8,620 nucleotides of DNA from Paramuribaculum sp. (GTDB taxonomy: Bacteria; Bacteroidota; Bacteroidia; Bacteroidales; Muribaculaceae): positions 1 to 8,620 of the forward strand of contig JAIDXA010000352.1 in NCBI GenBank assembly GCA_029058705.1, in the 5' to 3' direction. Shown here in pieces: positions 1 through 6,933 of the stretch. Under the pieces are notes generated by a model. It was given only the letters and a program-made list of their open reading frames with translations. It had not been told where the DNA came from and searched no databases. The position numbers and the translations under genes are program-made. Positions within the stretch are counted from its first letter, which is position 1. Each line of letters starts with the position of its first letter.

Positions 1-230
1 TGTTCGGCTGTATCCGCAAGTTCAGGAAGATGGATCTTAAACTCACCCCAAGGACATGAACGGTGACGCATGATAAATCCGCCCGGAAGTTCAATTGCAA
101 TTTGTAGCCTTGGCTCTGGGACATCTGGATCGACCCTGACCGAATTAGGCGTAATAACGATTTCGGATAAGGCGGGCAGAGCTGTTGTCGAGAGTATGGA
201 CATCAGCAACAAAAATAGAGGATGTTTCAT
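1..230 (-). CDS. Secreted protein of unknown function, N-terminal 76 codons (cut by window edge)
   Basis: This leftward reading frame starts with ATG at 230-228 and runs off the left edge without a stop, so the C-terminus is missing. The protein begins MKHPLFLLLMSILSTTALPA, a typical short signal peptide with a positive start, a hydrophobic core and small residues near a likely signal peptidase I site around residues 20-22. There is no lipobox cysteine, so export to the periplasm or beyond is the inference. The next ~50 residues (EIVITPNSVRVDPDVPEPRL, then LQIAIELPGG and HRSCPWGEF) look like the start of a beta-rich extracellular domain with a cysteine at residue 59. I do not recognise the family. 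A perfect Bacteroidetes-type promoter lies about 40 bases upstream, so it is probably transcribed alone or heads its own operon, separate from the efflux operon ending at 547. The opposite-strand frame over this stretch has no independent support. Confidence 0.75.
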   Translation of the reverse strand, partial: MKHPLFLLLMSILSTTALPALSEIVITPNSVRVDPDVPEPRLQIAIELPGGFIMRHRSCPWGEFKIHLPELADTAE

Positions 231-271
231 GGCAATGGCGTTTTGTGGTTTAGATGAATGGTTTACATCGA

Positions 272-303
272 CAAATATAACCGAGATATATGAGATTCGC
301 AAA
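272..303 (-). promoter_or_regulatory. Bacteroidetes-type sigma promoter for the leftward secreted-protein gene
   Basis: On the minus strand a -33 box TTTG (303-300) is followed after exactly 20 bases by TATATTTG (279-272), a full match to the Bacteroidetes housekeeping consensus TTTG / TAnnTTTG. Transcription should start near 265, leaving a leader of about 35 bases before the ATG at 230. The region just upstream (305-362) is strongly A/T-rich. Confidence 0.75.
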
Positions 304-478
304 ACAAATGCAAAAACATCCTAACATTTAACATTATTTAATATTAATAATTAGCATATTTCATCACTGCAATACAAATCGAAGCATCAGCGTTTTACGA
401 GGTCTCTTCCCGAAAAAGACATCTTTGAGTCCTTTCGAGAGAAACATTCCCACACGTCAGGATTTCAACTGATCTGAC

Positions 479-522
479 AAAGAAAGCGAATCGTTGCCGG
501 ACAGGAACGGTTCGCTTTCTTT
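479..522 (-). terminator. Rho-independent terminator of the efflux operon
   Basis: A 17-bp stem pairs 479-495 with 506-522 around a 10-base loop (496-505). One position (491/510) is G-U on the plus strand and A-C on the minus strand. It begins about 25 bases beyond the MFS stop codon, where the operon should end. The minus-strand 3' side ends in TTTCTTT followed by GTC, so the U-run is interrupted. The plus-strand side also ends T-rich, so the hairpin could work in either direction, though no plus-strand gene reads into it. Confidence 0.7.
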
Positions 523-546
523 TGTTTCAGACGGGGGGATGACGAT

Positions 547-2157
547 TCAGACAGCGCGACGCGGGCGGGAGATTGAATCGACGCTGCGACGCAACAGCTT
601 GCGGATGGTGCGCCACTTGGGGAAGACAGCACTCGGCCGCACCGGGCCGTAGCCGACAATAATGACAAGCAACGAGACAAGCGCCGCAATAAGCAGCCAT
701 CCATAGATCTCTTTCATTGACACGACAAGAGCCTGAATCCTTACGGCGCCATAGAGTTCGGCGAACGGAACGGAAAACACTCCCGGCGTTGCCGCCGTTA
801 GCTCCGAGCCGAAAAAGGCGGTGTTTTTCTCCAGACAGTGGCGGAGGAACTCGCCGATCAGAGCCGGACCGAGTGCAGCTCCCATGACAGCACCAGTAAA
901 CCCATTGATTGTAAGAGCCTGCGGAAACACGAAGAAATGCATGCCGCCCTGGAGAATCGATGTAAGGAAAACAATGGAGATGATTACAGAAGCCGCGCCT
1001 CGGGCCACAAGCGGGATGAAAAGCATTTCCTTCTCCACACCATAGTCGATCATGAAATAGAACCATGCGAGATAGAGGGCGGCGAGGAAAAATCCGATGG
1101 CCGTCATAGTGCGGTAGCGCCAGCGGCGAAGCGCGAAAGTCAGATATGTGAACAGACATCCGGCCATGATTCCGACGAGAACATACCAGTTGAGATCGAT
1201 CAGGTTTGTCTCGTCGAAGCCGAGAACCGCAGCGGCATAGCTGTGTTCGAAGACGTGTTCGGTCCCGAGGAGGGTGAAGAACACCAGATAGATCAGGCTT
1301 GCGCGCAGCACATTGTGGTTTGTGAGCGCGGTGAAGGATATATAGGGATGATGGAGGAATGTGGCTCTCCATAGATTGACGGCGAGACAGGCCATTCCCA
1401 GAACGGTCGCTCCGACAATCTCTTCGGCCTCCCACCAGTCATAGAAATTGCCGTAGACGCAGACAAACGTGAAGCAAAGCATGAAGATGCTCCAGAGTAT
1501 GGAGCCGATCCAGTCGATTCCGAGCAGCGGGATCTGCATGGGTCCTTTCACCGGACGGACAAGAACGATGACCAGCAGCATCATGAATGCGAGCAGCGCG
1601 ATCATGATCCACTGCATGTATTCCCACTGTGAATAGAAGGCGGTGTAGACGGTGAAAATTCCGGACAGCTGGATTACACTGTCGACAACAAGATAGACAT
1701 AACAGAAGAATATCGACATGTCGCGTACAGGCGTAAGCCAGAGCTGGATGGTCGAGTTACAGACGAGCGTGGCCCACATACGGAACCATCCTGCCAGGAA
1801 GCAGGCGCAGACAAGCACGGGGACAGAATCGGTGACAGCACAGACAAAGTTGGCGGCGATCAGCGCACTGCAACATATCAGAAGGCCGATACGGTTGGAA
1901 AAGCGGAATTTAAGACGGAACATGACCGCGAAGTTGATGGACATGCCGACAAGCATTGCATATCCGGCCATGAGTATGTCTTCCTGCATCAGCCCTGTCG
2001 TTCCGACCATGTCGGAGGCGGCCGCCAGATAAATGCCGCCAGAAAACTGGATTATCAGGACGAACAGGATGAACAGCCACGGTTTAAGGCGGCGCGGTAT
2101 GAAATCGGGGACATCGGGAATGTCGAACGGCCCCTGTGGAGCATGAAAATCGCCCAT
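547..2157 (-). CDS. 14-helix MFS exporter (EmrB-like, DHA2 type), inner-membrane pump of the operon
   Basis: This 536-residue integral membrane protein has about 14 hydrophobic segments, for example near residues 26-48, 64-82, 90-108, 113-130, 150-172, 182-202, 217-236, 249-266, 286-300, 324-342, 352-371, 387-405, 417-436 and 484-503. That count, its length and its place directly after an EmrA-type adaptor point to the EmrB/QacA (DHA2) drug:H+ antiporter group. In EmrAB-TolC pumps this subunit moves substrate from the inner membrane into the adaptor-channel conduit using the proton gradient. Sequence hallmarks are weak: the loop after helix 2 reads RLKFRFSNRIG, without the acidic residue of the usual GxLaDrxGrk motif A, and helix 5 (VVDSVIQLSGIF) lacks the GP pair of motif C. 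The N-terminus is a proline-rich cytoplasmic tail and the C-terminus is very basic (RKLLRRSVDSISRPRRAV). The ATG lies 4 bases after the adaptor stop. Substrate unknown; an export role for something other than drugs is possible. Confidence 0.88.
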   Translation of the reverse strand: MGDFHAPQGPFDIPDVPDFIPRRLKPWLFILFVLIIQFSGGIYLAAASDMVGTTGLMQEDILMAGYAMLVGMSINFAVMFRLKFRFSNRIGLLICCSALIAANFVCAVTDSVPVLVCACFLAGWFRMWATLVCNSTIQLWLTPVRDMSIFFCYVYLVVDSVIQLSGIFTVYTAFYSQWEYMQWIMIALLAFMMLLVIVLVRPVKGPMQIPLLGIDWIGSILWSIFMLCFTFVCVYGNFYDWWEAEEIVGATVLGMACLAVNLWRATFLHHPYISFTALTNHNVLRASLIYLVFFTLLGTEHVFEHSYAAAVLGFDETNLIDLNWYVLVGIMAGCLFTYLTFALRRWRYRTMTAIGFFLAALYLAWFYFMIDYGVEKEMLFIPLVARGAASVIISIVFLTSILQGGMHFFVFPQALTINGFTGAVMGAALGPALIGEFLRHCLEKNTAFFGSELTAATPGVFSVPFAELYGAVRIQALVVSMKEIYGWLLIAALVSLLVIIVGYGPVRPSAVFPKWRTIRKLLRRSVDSISRPRRAV

Positions 2158-2161
2158 CGGA

Positions 2162-3196
2162 TCAATATTTCACTTCGCATTCGACATTCAGTCCGGCTCT
2201 CAGAAGTTCCATTGCGGCGGCATCGTTGCCGTCTGTGAATTCGATTCTGACGGGCACCCTCTGGCGCACCTTGACGAAATTGCCGGCCGAATTGTCCTGG
2301 GGGATCAAAGAGAGGCGCGCTCCGGTAGCTTTTGAGAGTGAAACGACTTTACCGTGGAAAACGACATCGGGAATGGCATCGACACGAATGTCGACGTCAG
2401 ATCCGACAGCAATGTGGTGGAGCTGGGTTTCCTTGTAGTTGGCCGTGACCCATATTTCGGAAGAGTCCACAATCTCAAGCAGGGTCTGTCCGGGCTGGAC
2501 GAGCTGTCCGACCTGGATCTCCTTTCGTGACACATAACCGTCGCAGGGTGCGGTAATGACGGTATAGGAGAGATTGAGCTCGGCTGTTTCGAGAGTGGCT
2601 TTTGCCAGATCGATCTCGGCGTCGTTGCGTCCGATGCGTTCTTTTGTTTCGGCCACAACGGTCGACGATGCCGAGCGCTGGCGCTGCAGCATTTCATAGC
2701 GGGCTTTTTTGGCATGATAGTCAGTCTGGATTCCGTCGAACTGCTGGCGTGTGACAGCATCTTTTTCCAACAGGAGGCGGTAGCGTTCGAGTTCGGAAGC
2801 GGCATGATCCATCAGCACCTTTGCCTCGGCGATCGAAGCATCGCTGACAGCCACGTTAGATGAGGCCACATTGACCGAGCGGTCGGCCACTCCTTTTCCG
2901 GCGAGGGCGTTGCGGTAGCCGGCGTTTGCCTGCGCGAGCCGCAGCCTCATGTCGGCATCGTCGATCACGACAAGAGTGTCGCCCTTGCGGACAGGCTGGA
3001 ATTCGTTGAAGCGGATCTGGCTGATGTAGCCCTGGACCCGGCTGTTGACGGGGACTATCTGCTGTTCGACGCGAGCGTTGTCGGTGAATTCGACGTTGCC
3101 GCGGTGGAAAAACTTTCCGGCGACCCATATGGCGGCCGCTCCGATTACAATGAATGAAAGAATGTATGATAGGATTTTTTTGCTGCGGTGTTTCAT
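2162..3196 (-). CDS. emrA: EmrA/HlyD-family periplasmic adaptor (membrane fusion protein)
   Basis: This 344-residue adaptor is anchored in the inner membrane and bridges the MFS pump to the outer membrane channel. A basic start (MKHRSKK) precedes a single membrane helix at about residues 10-28. Then comes the first half of the biotinyl-lipoyl domain (about 39-80, including TDNARVEQQIVPVNSRVQGY and VRKGDTLVVID), a long alpha-helical hairpin rich in A, E, R and Q (about 82-208) that should contact the channel, and the second lipoyl half (about 209-245, YTVITAPCDGYVSRKEI and VGQLVQPGQTLLEI). The beta-barrel domain follows (about 246-344, with VKVRQRVPVRIEF, typical of the EmrA subgroup). The ATG overlaps the preceding gene's stop by 4 bases (ATGA), which implies translational coupling, and the MFS gene follows after 4 bases. 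Length and domain order are normal for the family. The transported compound cannot be read from the sequence. Confidence 0.93.
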   Translation of the reverse strand: MKHRSKKILSYILSFIVIGAAAIWVAGKFFHRGNVEFTDNARVEQQIVPVNSRVQGYISQIRFNEFQPVRKGDTLVVIDDADMRLRLAQANAGYRNALAGKGVADRSVNVASSNVAVSDASIAEAKVLMDHAASELERYRLLLEKDAVTRQQFDGIQTDYHAKKARYEMLQRQRSASSTVVAETKERIGRNDAEIDLAKATLETAELNLSYTVITAPCDGYVSRKEIQVGQLVQPGQTLLEIVDSSEIWVTANYKETQLHHIAVGSDVDIRVDAIPDVVFHGKVVSLSKATGARLSLIPQDNSAGNFVKVRQRVPVRIEFTDGNDAAAMELLRAGLNVECEVKY

Positions 3197-4512
3197 ATTG
3201 TGCCAGTGATGAAAAGTAGTTTATAGTAATAGTAGATTATGTCGATGCGTGCGTTTACAAGCTGTTGCTCGGCGTCGAGTTTTGCGTTTGCGGCATCGAG
3301 CATGTCGGTAATCAGAGCCATGTCGGCATTGTAGCGCGTTGCGGTGGTGTGATAGTTCCTGTCGGCGAGTTCGACGCTTTTTTCCTGAGTCTTCAGCTCT
3401 TCATAGGCCTGCAGATAGCGGATGTATTCACTTCTTACCTCCAGACCGACACTCTCGACAGCTGCGTCGAGCTTTTCGGCCGAGTTTCGCGTGGCTACCT
3501 GACTTTTTGCCTCGGCCTTATTGTTTTTCCAGAGCGAAGAGAGGTTGTAGGAGACGCCTACGCCTACCCACCAGTAGCTCAGATTGCGGTTGATCGGCGG
3601 GACCTCTACGAGTATGGGGCCGTCGAATGTCCATCCGGCCTGGAGGCCGATTTTCGGCAGGCGGTCGGCCTTTACGACAGTCTGCGCCTTTCGACTTATT
3701 GCAAGTCCGGTCCGTGCAAGTTTGATCGAGGGAGAATTTTCGAGGGCATTGCGCTGCCACCAGGCCTCTCCATCTTTTGGAAGCGACCGATCGAGTATGG
3801 TTGTGTCGGGGCGCACTGAGGTAGATTCGGGCAATCCAGCCGTCACCGTCAGATTACGGCTCAGGATGTCGATTGTGTTGTTGATTTTAACGAGCTGCAG
3901 TTCGAGATTAGACAGAAGCAGTTCATATCGGGTTATGTCGTTTCTCAGTGCTGTACCCTGCTGATATCTGGCATCCATTTCGGCAAGCACCTTCCGGGCC
4001 TGGACTATGTTGTTTTCGACGACCGAACGCAGATTGGTGAATTTGTAGAGATCGAGATAGAAACCGGTGAGCCGGAAACGGATGTTGTCGCGGTTCAGTT
4101 CGGTGGCATATCTGGCCGCAGTTGATTTGAGTTCAGCCATTTCGATGGAGGCGGTAATCGCCCCGCCGGCATAGAGTGGCTGATTTACCGTTATGCCGAC
4201 GCCATTGCCGAAATGCGGGATGGGCGCTTTCTGACAGTCGGAGAAATTGCGTTTTGTGGTGAAGCCGTCGCCAATGTAACTGAGCGACAAAGTGGCGTTT
4301 ACGTCAGGAAGCCGCTTTGTCCGCGCCAGTTCGATTTCCTGACGGGCTTCCTCTTCAGCTGAAAAAGATGGGCGTAGCTGCACACTGTTCTGCTCGGCAC
4401 ACCGGAAGATATCGTCGAGAGTCATGACAACCGGAGACTGAGCCATGCAACATGCGCCGCCGCCCGACAAGACTGCGAAGAGCAGCCTTGTGAGCAATCG
4501 GTGATTGTTCAT
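3193..4512 (-). CDS. TolC-type outer membrane efflux protein (OEP family)
   Basis: This 439-residue protein is the first gene of the efflux operon and should form the trimeric outer membrane channel with a periplasmic helical tunnel. A signal peptide (about residues 1-25, ending GGGACCMAQ) is followed by MTLDDIFRCAEQNS, the usual start of the first OEP repeat. The first beta-hairpin region contains GVGITVNQPLYAGGAI (about 104-119) and is followed by long helices (RYQQGTALRNDITRYELLL, about 182-200). The second repeat starts near residue 250 and repeats the pattern: a beta segment around WWVGVGVSYNLSSLW (314-328), then helices ending in RYNADMALITDMLDAANAKL and a tyrosine-rich terminus. The two-fold repeat and the length fit the family. 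The ATG sits behind an A/T-rich leader. Two cysteines at residues 21-22 loosely resemble a lipobox, but signal peptidase I cleavage after Met-Ala looks as likely. Its partner genes follow directly. Confidence 0.92.
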   Translation of the reverse strand: MNNHRLLTRLLFAVLSGGGACCMAQSPVVMTLDDIFRCAEQNSVQLRPSFSAEEEARQEIELARTKRLPDVNATLSLSYIGDGFTTKRNFSDCQKAPIPHFGNGVGITVNQPLYAGGAITASIEMAELKSTAARYATELNRDNIRFRLTGFYLDLYKFTNLRSVVENNIVQARKVLAEMDARYQQGTALRNDITRYELLLSNLELQLVKINNTIDILSRNLTVTAGLPESTSVRPDTTILDRSLPKDGEAWWQRNALENSPSIKLARTGLAISRKAQTVVKADRLPKIGLQAGWTFDGPILVEVPPINRNLSYWWVGVGVSYNLSSLWKNNKAEAKSQVATRNSAEKLDAAVESVGLEVRSEYIRYLQAYEELKTQEKSVELADRNYHTTATRYNADMALITDMLDAANAKLDAEQQLVNARIDIIYYYYKLLFITGTI

Positions 4513-4735
4513 AAGTTTAAAATGATTATGTTGTTTCTGATTTTATGGAGATATCCCTATCGAACCGTCGGGGCCGAGAGTGTCATGACCGACAACAGGA
4601 TACAAGCCCGCGACTACCGGCACACATCACTGCGTGCTTTTCCAGTTTTCCTTAAAAGCGTAGTTCAGAACAGATTCCGAAGTGTATGAGATAACGAAAT
4701 GCGATTTGATCATATGGGGTGACTCTTTGTGAATC
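4513..4735 (-). other. Long 5' leader of the efflux operon
   Basis: If the promoter at 4742-4773 is used, the transcript carries about 220 untranslated bases before the outer membrane factor ATG, long for this kind of operon. The leader contains one small ATG frame of 28 codons (4713 to 4627, peptide beginning MIKSHFVISYTSESV). Its TGA overlaps a further ATG, and two tiny frames chain on after it. No strong terminator-like hairpin with a U-run was found. This may be a regulatory leader or simply non-coding spacer; nothing in it matches a riboswitch that I can recognise. Confidence 0.4.
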
Positions 4736-4741
4736 ACGGTG

Positions 4742-4773
4742 CAAAGGTAGTCAAATTTTCGTCAAACGGCAAA
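4742..4773 (-). promoter_or_regulatory. Bacteroidetes-type promoter of the efflux operon
   Basis: On the minus strand, TTTG (4773-4770) is followed after 20 bases by TACCTTTG (4749-4742), a full match to the TTTG / TAnnTTTG consensus. Transcription should begin near 4735. A second TTTG (4766-4763) and a third (4757-4754) lie within the spacer but at wrong distances. The promoter is divergent from the purF promoter, with about 75 bases between the two -33 boxes, so a regulator bound in between could affect both. Confidence 0.7.
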
Positions 4774-4847
4774 TCAGACCGACCGGCGGCACACATAAGA
4801 ATTCTGAAGAACTCCTGACTTCTGATAAAAAAACAGTCGCAGGAATT

Positions 4848-4878
4848 GTTGCAGAACGCATTCGATTGAGTAAATTTG
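4848..4878 (+). promoter_or_regulatory. Probable promoter of the purF-like gene
   Basis: TAAATTTG at 4871-4878 matches the -7 consensus TAnnTTTG fully. At a 19-base spacing the -33 position holds GTTG (4848-4851), three of four matches to TTTG. Transcription would start near 4885, giving a leader of about 75 bases before the ATG at 4960. No hairpin or purine-riboswitch-like fold was recognised in that leader. Confidence 0.55.
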
Positions 4879-4959
4879 CAACGGCGTTTCCACAGCCGGC
4901 AGCGATCGGCAGACGCCATGACCGGCGACATGTCGTCGCAAGAAAAAAAATGACTATTG

Positions 4960-6855
4960 ATGGAACCTCTGAAACATGAATGTGGCATAGCAATGATCAG
5001 ATTGCGCCACCCGCTCGAGTATTACCACAAGAAATACGGGACCTATCTCTATGGACTCGAGAAACTCTATCTAATGATGGAGAAACAACACAACCGCGGT
5101 CAGGAAGGCGCGGGTGTTGGAGTAGTCAAACTCCACTCTAATCCAGGAGAAGAGTATGTGTGGCGCGAAAGGGCGATGGGCACACAGGCAATTTCAGAAA
5201 TATTCGGCAATATCTTTCCGGCAATCGAATCGGCAGGTGTGGAGCGGATGACCTCCCGTGAGGCAGAACTCCGCGCTCCGTTTATCGGAGAGATCTATAT
5301 GGGACATCTGCGCTACAGCACAACCGGCAAGAGCGGTATCAGCTATGTCCATCCGTTTCTGCGCAGAAACAACTGGCGTTCGCGCAATCTGCTGATGTGC
5401 GGCAACTTCAACATGACAAACGTTGACCGCATATTCGAGTCGGTCGTGTCCTCGGGTCAGCATCCTCGCCTTTACTCCGACACAATCGTGATTCTGGAGC
5501 AGTTGGGCTATACGCTTGACAAGGAGAACCACCGTCTTTACCGTCAGTTCCGCGACAGTCTCGACGATCCGGAACTTGCAACGGCCATCGAGGACAACCT
5601 TGATCTGCGCCGGGTGCTTTCAGCAACAGCACCAATGTGGGACGGCGGTTATGCGATGTGTGGCGCGACGGGCTCGGGCGACATGTTCGTGATCCGCGAT
5701 CCGCACGGCATCCGACCGGCGTTCTACTATATAGACGACGAGGTTGTTGTCGTTGCGTCGGAGCGTCCGGTGATCCAGACAGTTTTCGGGACGACGATAG
5801 ATCAGATCACCGAGCTGGATCCGGGCCACGCCATCATAGTGGGCAAGCGTGGCGAGATCGAAGTCACCGGCATTATCGAAGCCGGGCGCAACGAGCGGTG
5901 TTCGTTTGAACGGATCTACTTTTCCCGCGGCAGCGATGCCGATATCTACCGCGAGCGCAAGCGTCTTGGCGCCAATCTGACTGAGGCGGTCATGCGCAGT
6001 GTCGGCAACGACGTCGCGCACACTGTTTTCTCATTCATCCCTAACACGGCAGAGGTTGCGTTTCTGGGGCTTGTCGAGAAAATACATGAACATCTCGATG
6101 ACCAGCGTTTTTCAGAGATACTGTCGCTGTCGGAGAGCGGAGAGCTTACGCGCGAACGACTGGCCGAGATCCACGACCGCAAGCTCAGGGTAGAGAAGGT
6201 CGCCATCAAGGATATCAAGCTGAGGACGTTTATTTCGGAGGGAGATGTGCGCAATGATCTGGCGGCGCATGTCTACGACGTCACCTACGGCATCATTGAC
6301 GACAACCGCGACAACCTTGTTGTGCTTGATGACAGCATTGTCAGGGGAACGACACTGCGCCAAAGCATCCTGAAGATGCTTGGCCGGCTGAATCCAAAGA
6401 AGATAGTCGTTGTCAGCTCGGCTCCACAGGTGCGCTATCCGGACTATTACGGCATCGACATGAGCCGACTGAGCGAATTCGCGGCATTCCGTGCGGCAGC
6501 CGCCCTACTGAAAGAACGTGGAATGGAATATGTTTTCGACAGGGTTTATGAAGAATGCAAGGAGCTTCTGAAAGCGTCCGACGAAGAGCTGCGTAATCCG
6601 GTCAAGGCAATTTATGAACCGTTTACTGACGAAGAGGTAGCCGCCAAGATGGCCGAGATGCTGACCCCTGCAGGAGTCGAAGCCGAAGTGGAACTTATTT
6701 TCCAAAGTCTGGAGGGCCTTCATGAAGCGGTTCCAGACAATCCCGGCGACTGGTATTTCTCGGGCAATTATCCGACTCCGGGCGGACTGCGCCTGCTTCT
6801 CAAGGCTTATATCGATTATTACGAATCGTCATTACAGCACTTTTTTCCGCAGTAG
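4960..6855 (+). CDS. purF: Amidophosphoribosyltransferase, long Bacteroidetes-type PurF homologue
   Basis: PurF makes phosphoribosylamine from PRPP and glutamine, the first step of purine synthesis, in the cytoplasm. The protein has 631 residues from the ATG at 4960; a TTG one codon earlier is less likely as start. The N-terminal glutaminase (Ntn) domain begins MEPLKHECGIA, so nucleophile Cys8 would be exposed by removing a 7-residue propeptide. It contains NRGQEGAG (45-52), GHLRYSTTG (115-123), RDPHGIRP (247-254) and CSFERIYFSR (314-323). The phosphoribosyltransferase domain has a canonical PRPP loop, VVLDDSIVRGTT (about 454-465), and SAPQVRYPDYYGIDM (487-501). Oddities: the oxyanion strand reads CGNFNMTN instead of NGNLxN; the usual VPDSG segment is replaced by FIPNTAEVAFLG; about 30 extra residues precede RTFI; and a ~120-residue C-terminal extension ends with DWYFSGNYPTPGG. 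C-terminal cysteines for an Fe-S cluster are absent. I recall this long form from Bacteroidales. Catalysis is likely, but a paralogue with altered acceptor is possible. Confidence 0.88.
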   Translation: MEPLKHECGIAMIRLRHPLEYYHKKYGTYLYGLEKLYLMMEKQHNRGQEGAGVGVVKLHSNPGEEYVWRERAMGTQAISEIFGNIFPAIESAGVERMTSREAELRAPFIGEIYMGHLRYSTTGKSGISYVHPFLRRNNWRSRNLLMCGNFNMTNVDRIFESVVSSGQHPRLYSDTIVILEQLGYTLDKENHRLYRQFRDSLDDPELATAIEDNLDLRRVLSATAPMWDGGYAMCGATGSGDMFVIRDPHGIRPAFYYIDDEVVVVASERPVIQTVFGTTIDQITELDPGHAIIVGKRGEIEVTGIIEAGRNERCSFERIYFSRGSDADIYRERKRLGANLTEAVMRSVGNDVAHTVFSFIPNTAEVAFLGLVEKIHEHLDDQRFSEILSLSESGELTRERLAEIHDRKLRVEKVAIKDIKLRTFISEGDVRNDLAAHVYDVTYGIIDDNRDNLVVLDDSIVRGTTLRQSILKMLGRLNPKKIVVVSSAPQVRYPDYYGIDMSRLSEFAAFRAAAALLKERGMEYVFDRVYEECKELLKASDEELRNPVKAIYEPFTDEEVAAKMAEMLTPAGVEAEVELIFQSLEGLHEAVPDNPGDWYFSGNYPTPGGLRLLLKAYIDYYESSLQHFFPQ

Positions 6856-6871
6856 ATCCAAACGATATTTC

Positions 6872-6918
6872 AAACGGAAGCCGTGTCATTCTGACCTGAC
6901 ACGGCTTCCGTTTTTTTT
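6872..6918 (+). terminator. Strong Rho-independent terminator after purF
   Basis: A perfect 17-bp stem pairs 6872-6888 with 6897-6913 around an 8-base loop (6889-6896) and runs into eight T residues (6911-6918). It begins 16 bases after the purF stop. Read on the minus strand the hairpin is followed by only three T residues, but it also lies just past the stop of the converging acyltransferase gene (6934), so it may stop transcription from both sides. Confidence 0.9.
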
Positions 6919-6933
6919 ATTGGAGTCATTATT

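Larger units (their letters stand above)
231..546. other. Intergenic region between efflux operon and secreted-protein gene
   Basis: These 316 bases hold the terminator of the efflux operon (479-522), a stretch with no recognised gene, an A/T-rich block (about 305-362) that could act as an upstream promoter element, and the promoter at 272-303. One small leftward frame of 27 codons with an ATG (447 to 364) ends in two consecutive in-phase-overlapping TGA triplets. It has no visible start signal beyond its ATG and is not called as a gene here. Confidence 0.6.

Noticed and set aside
838..1374. 178-codon plus-strand frame opposite the MFS gene
   Set aside because: Antisense shadow of the MFS frame with no recognisable domain or promoter.
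527..1435. 302-codon minus-strand frame inside the MFS gene
   Set aside because: It overlaps the MFS gene in another frame, is rich in Arg, Cys, His and Pro, has no domain, and contradicts the clear membrane-protein frame.
3265..3819. 184-codon plus-strand frame opposite the outer membrane factor gene
   Set aside because: Antisense to a well-supported OEP-family gene; no independent evidence.
4441..4452. Lipobox in the outer membrane factor signal peptide (GGAC)
   Set aside because: No Leu at -3, and a good signal peptidase I site follows at Met-Ala; lipoprotein status is not supported.
4957..4959. TTG as alternative start of purF
   Set aside because: The ATG immediately after gives MEPLKHECGIA, the expected start for this family; TTG initiation is not needed.
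4918..4979. Two tiny chained frames just upstream of and overlapping the purF start
   Set aside because: They encode about 11 and 9 codons, overlap by ATGA, and show no amino-acid pattern suggestive of attenuation; chance is sufficient.
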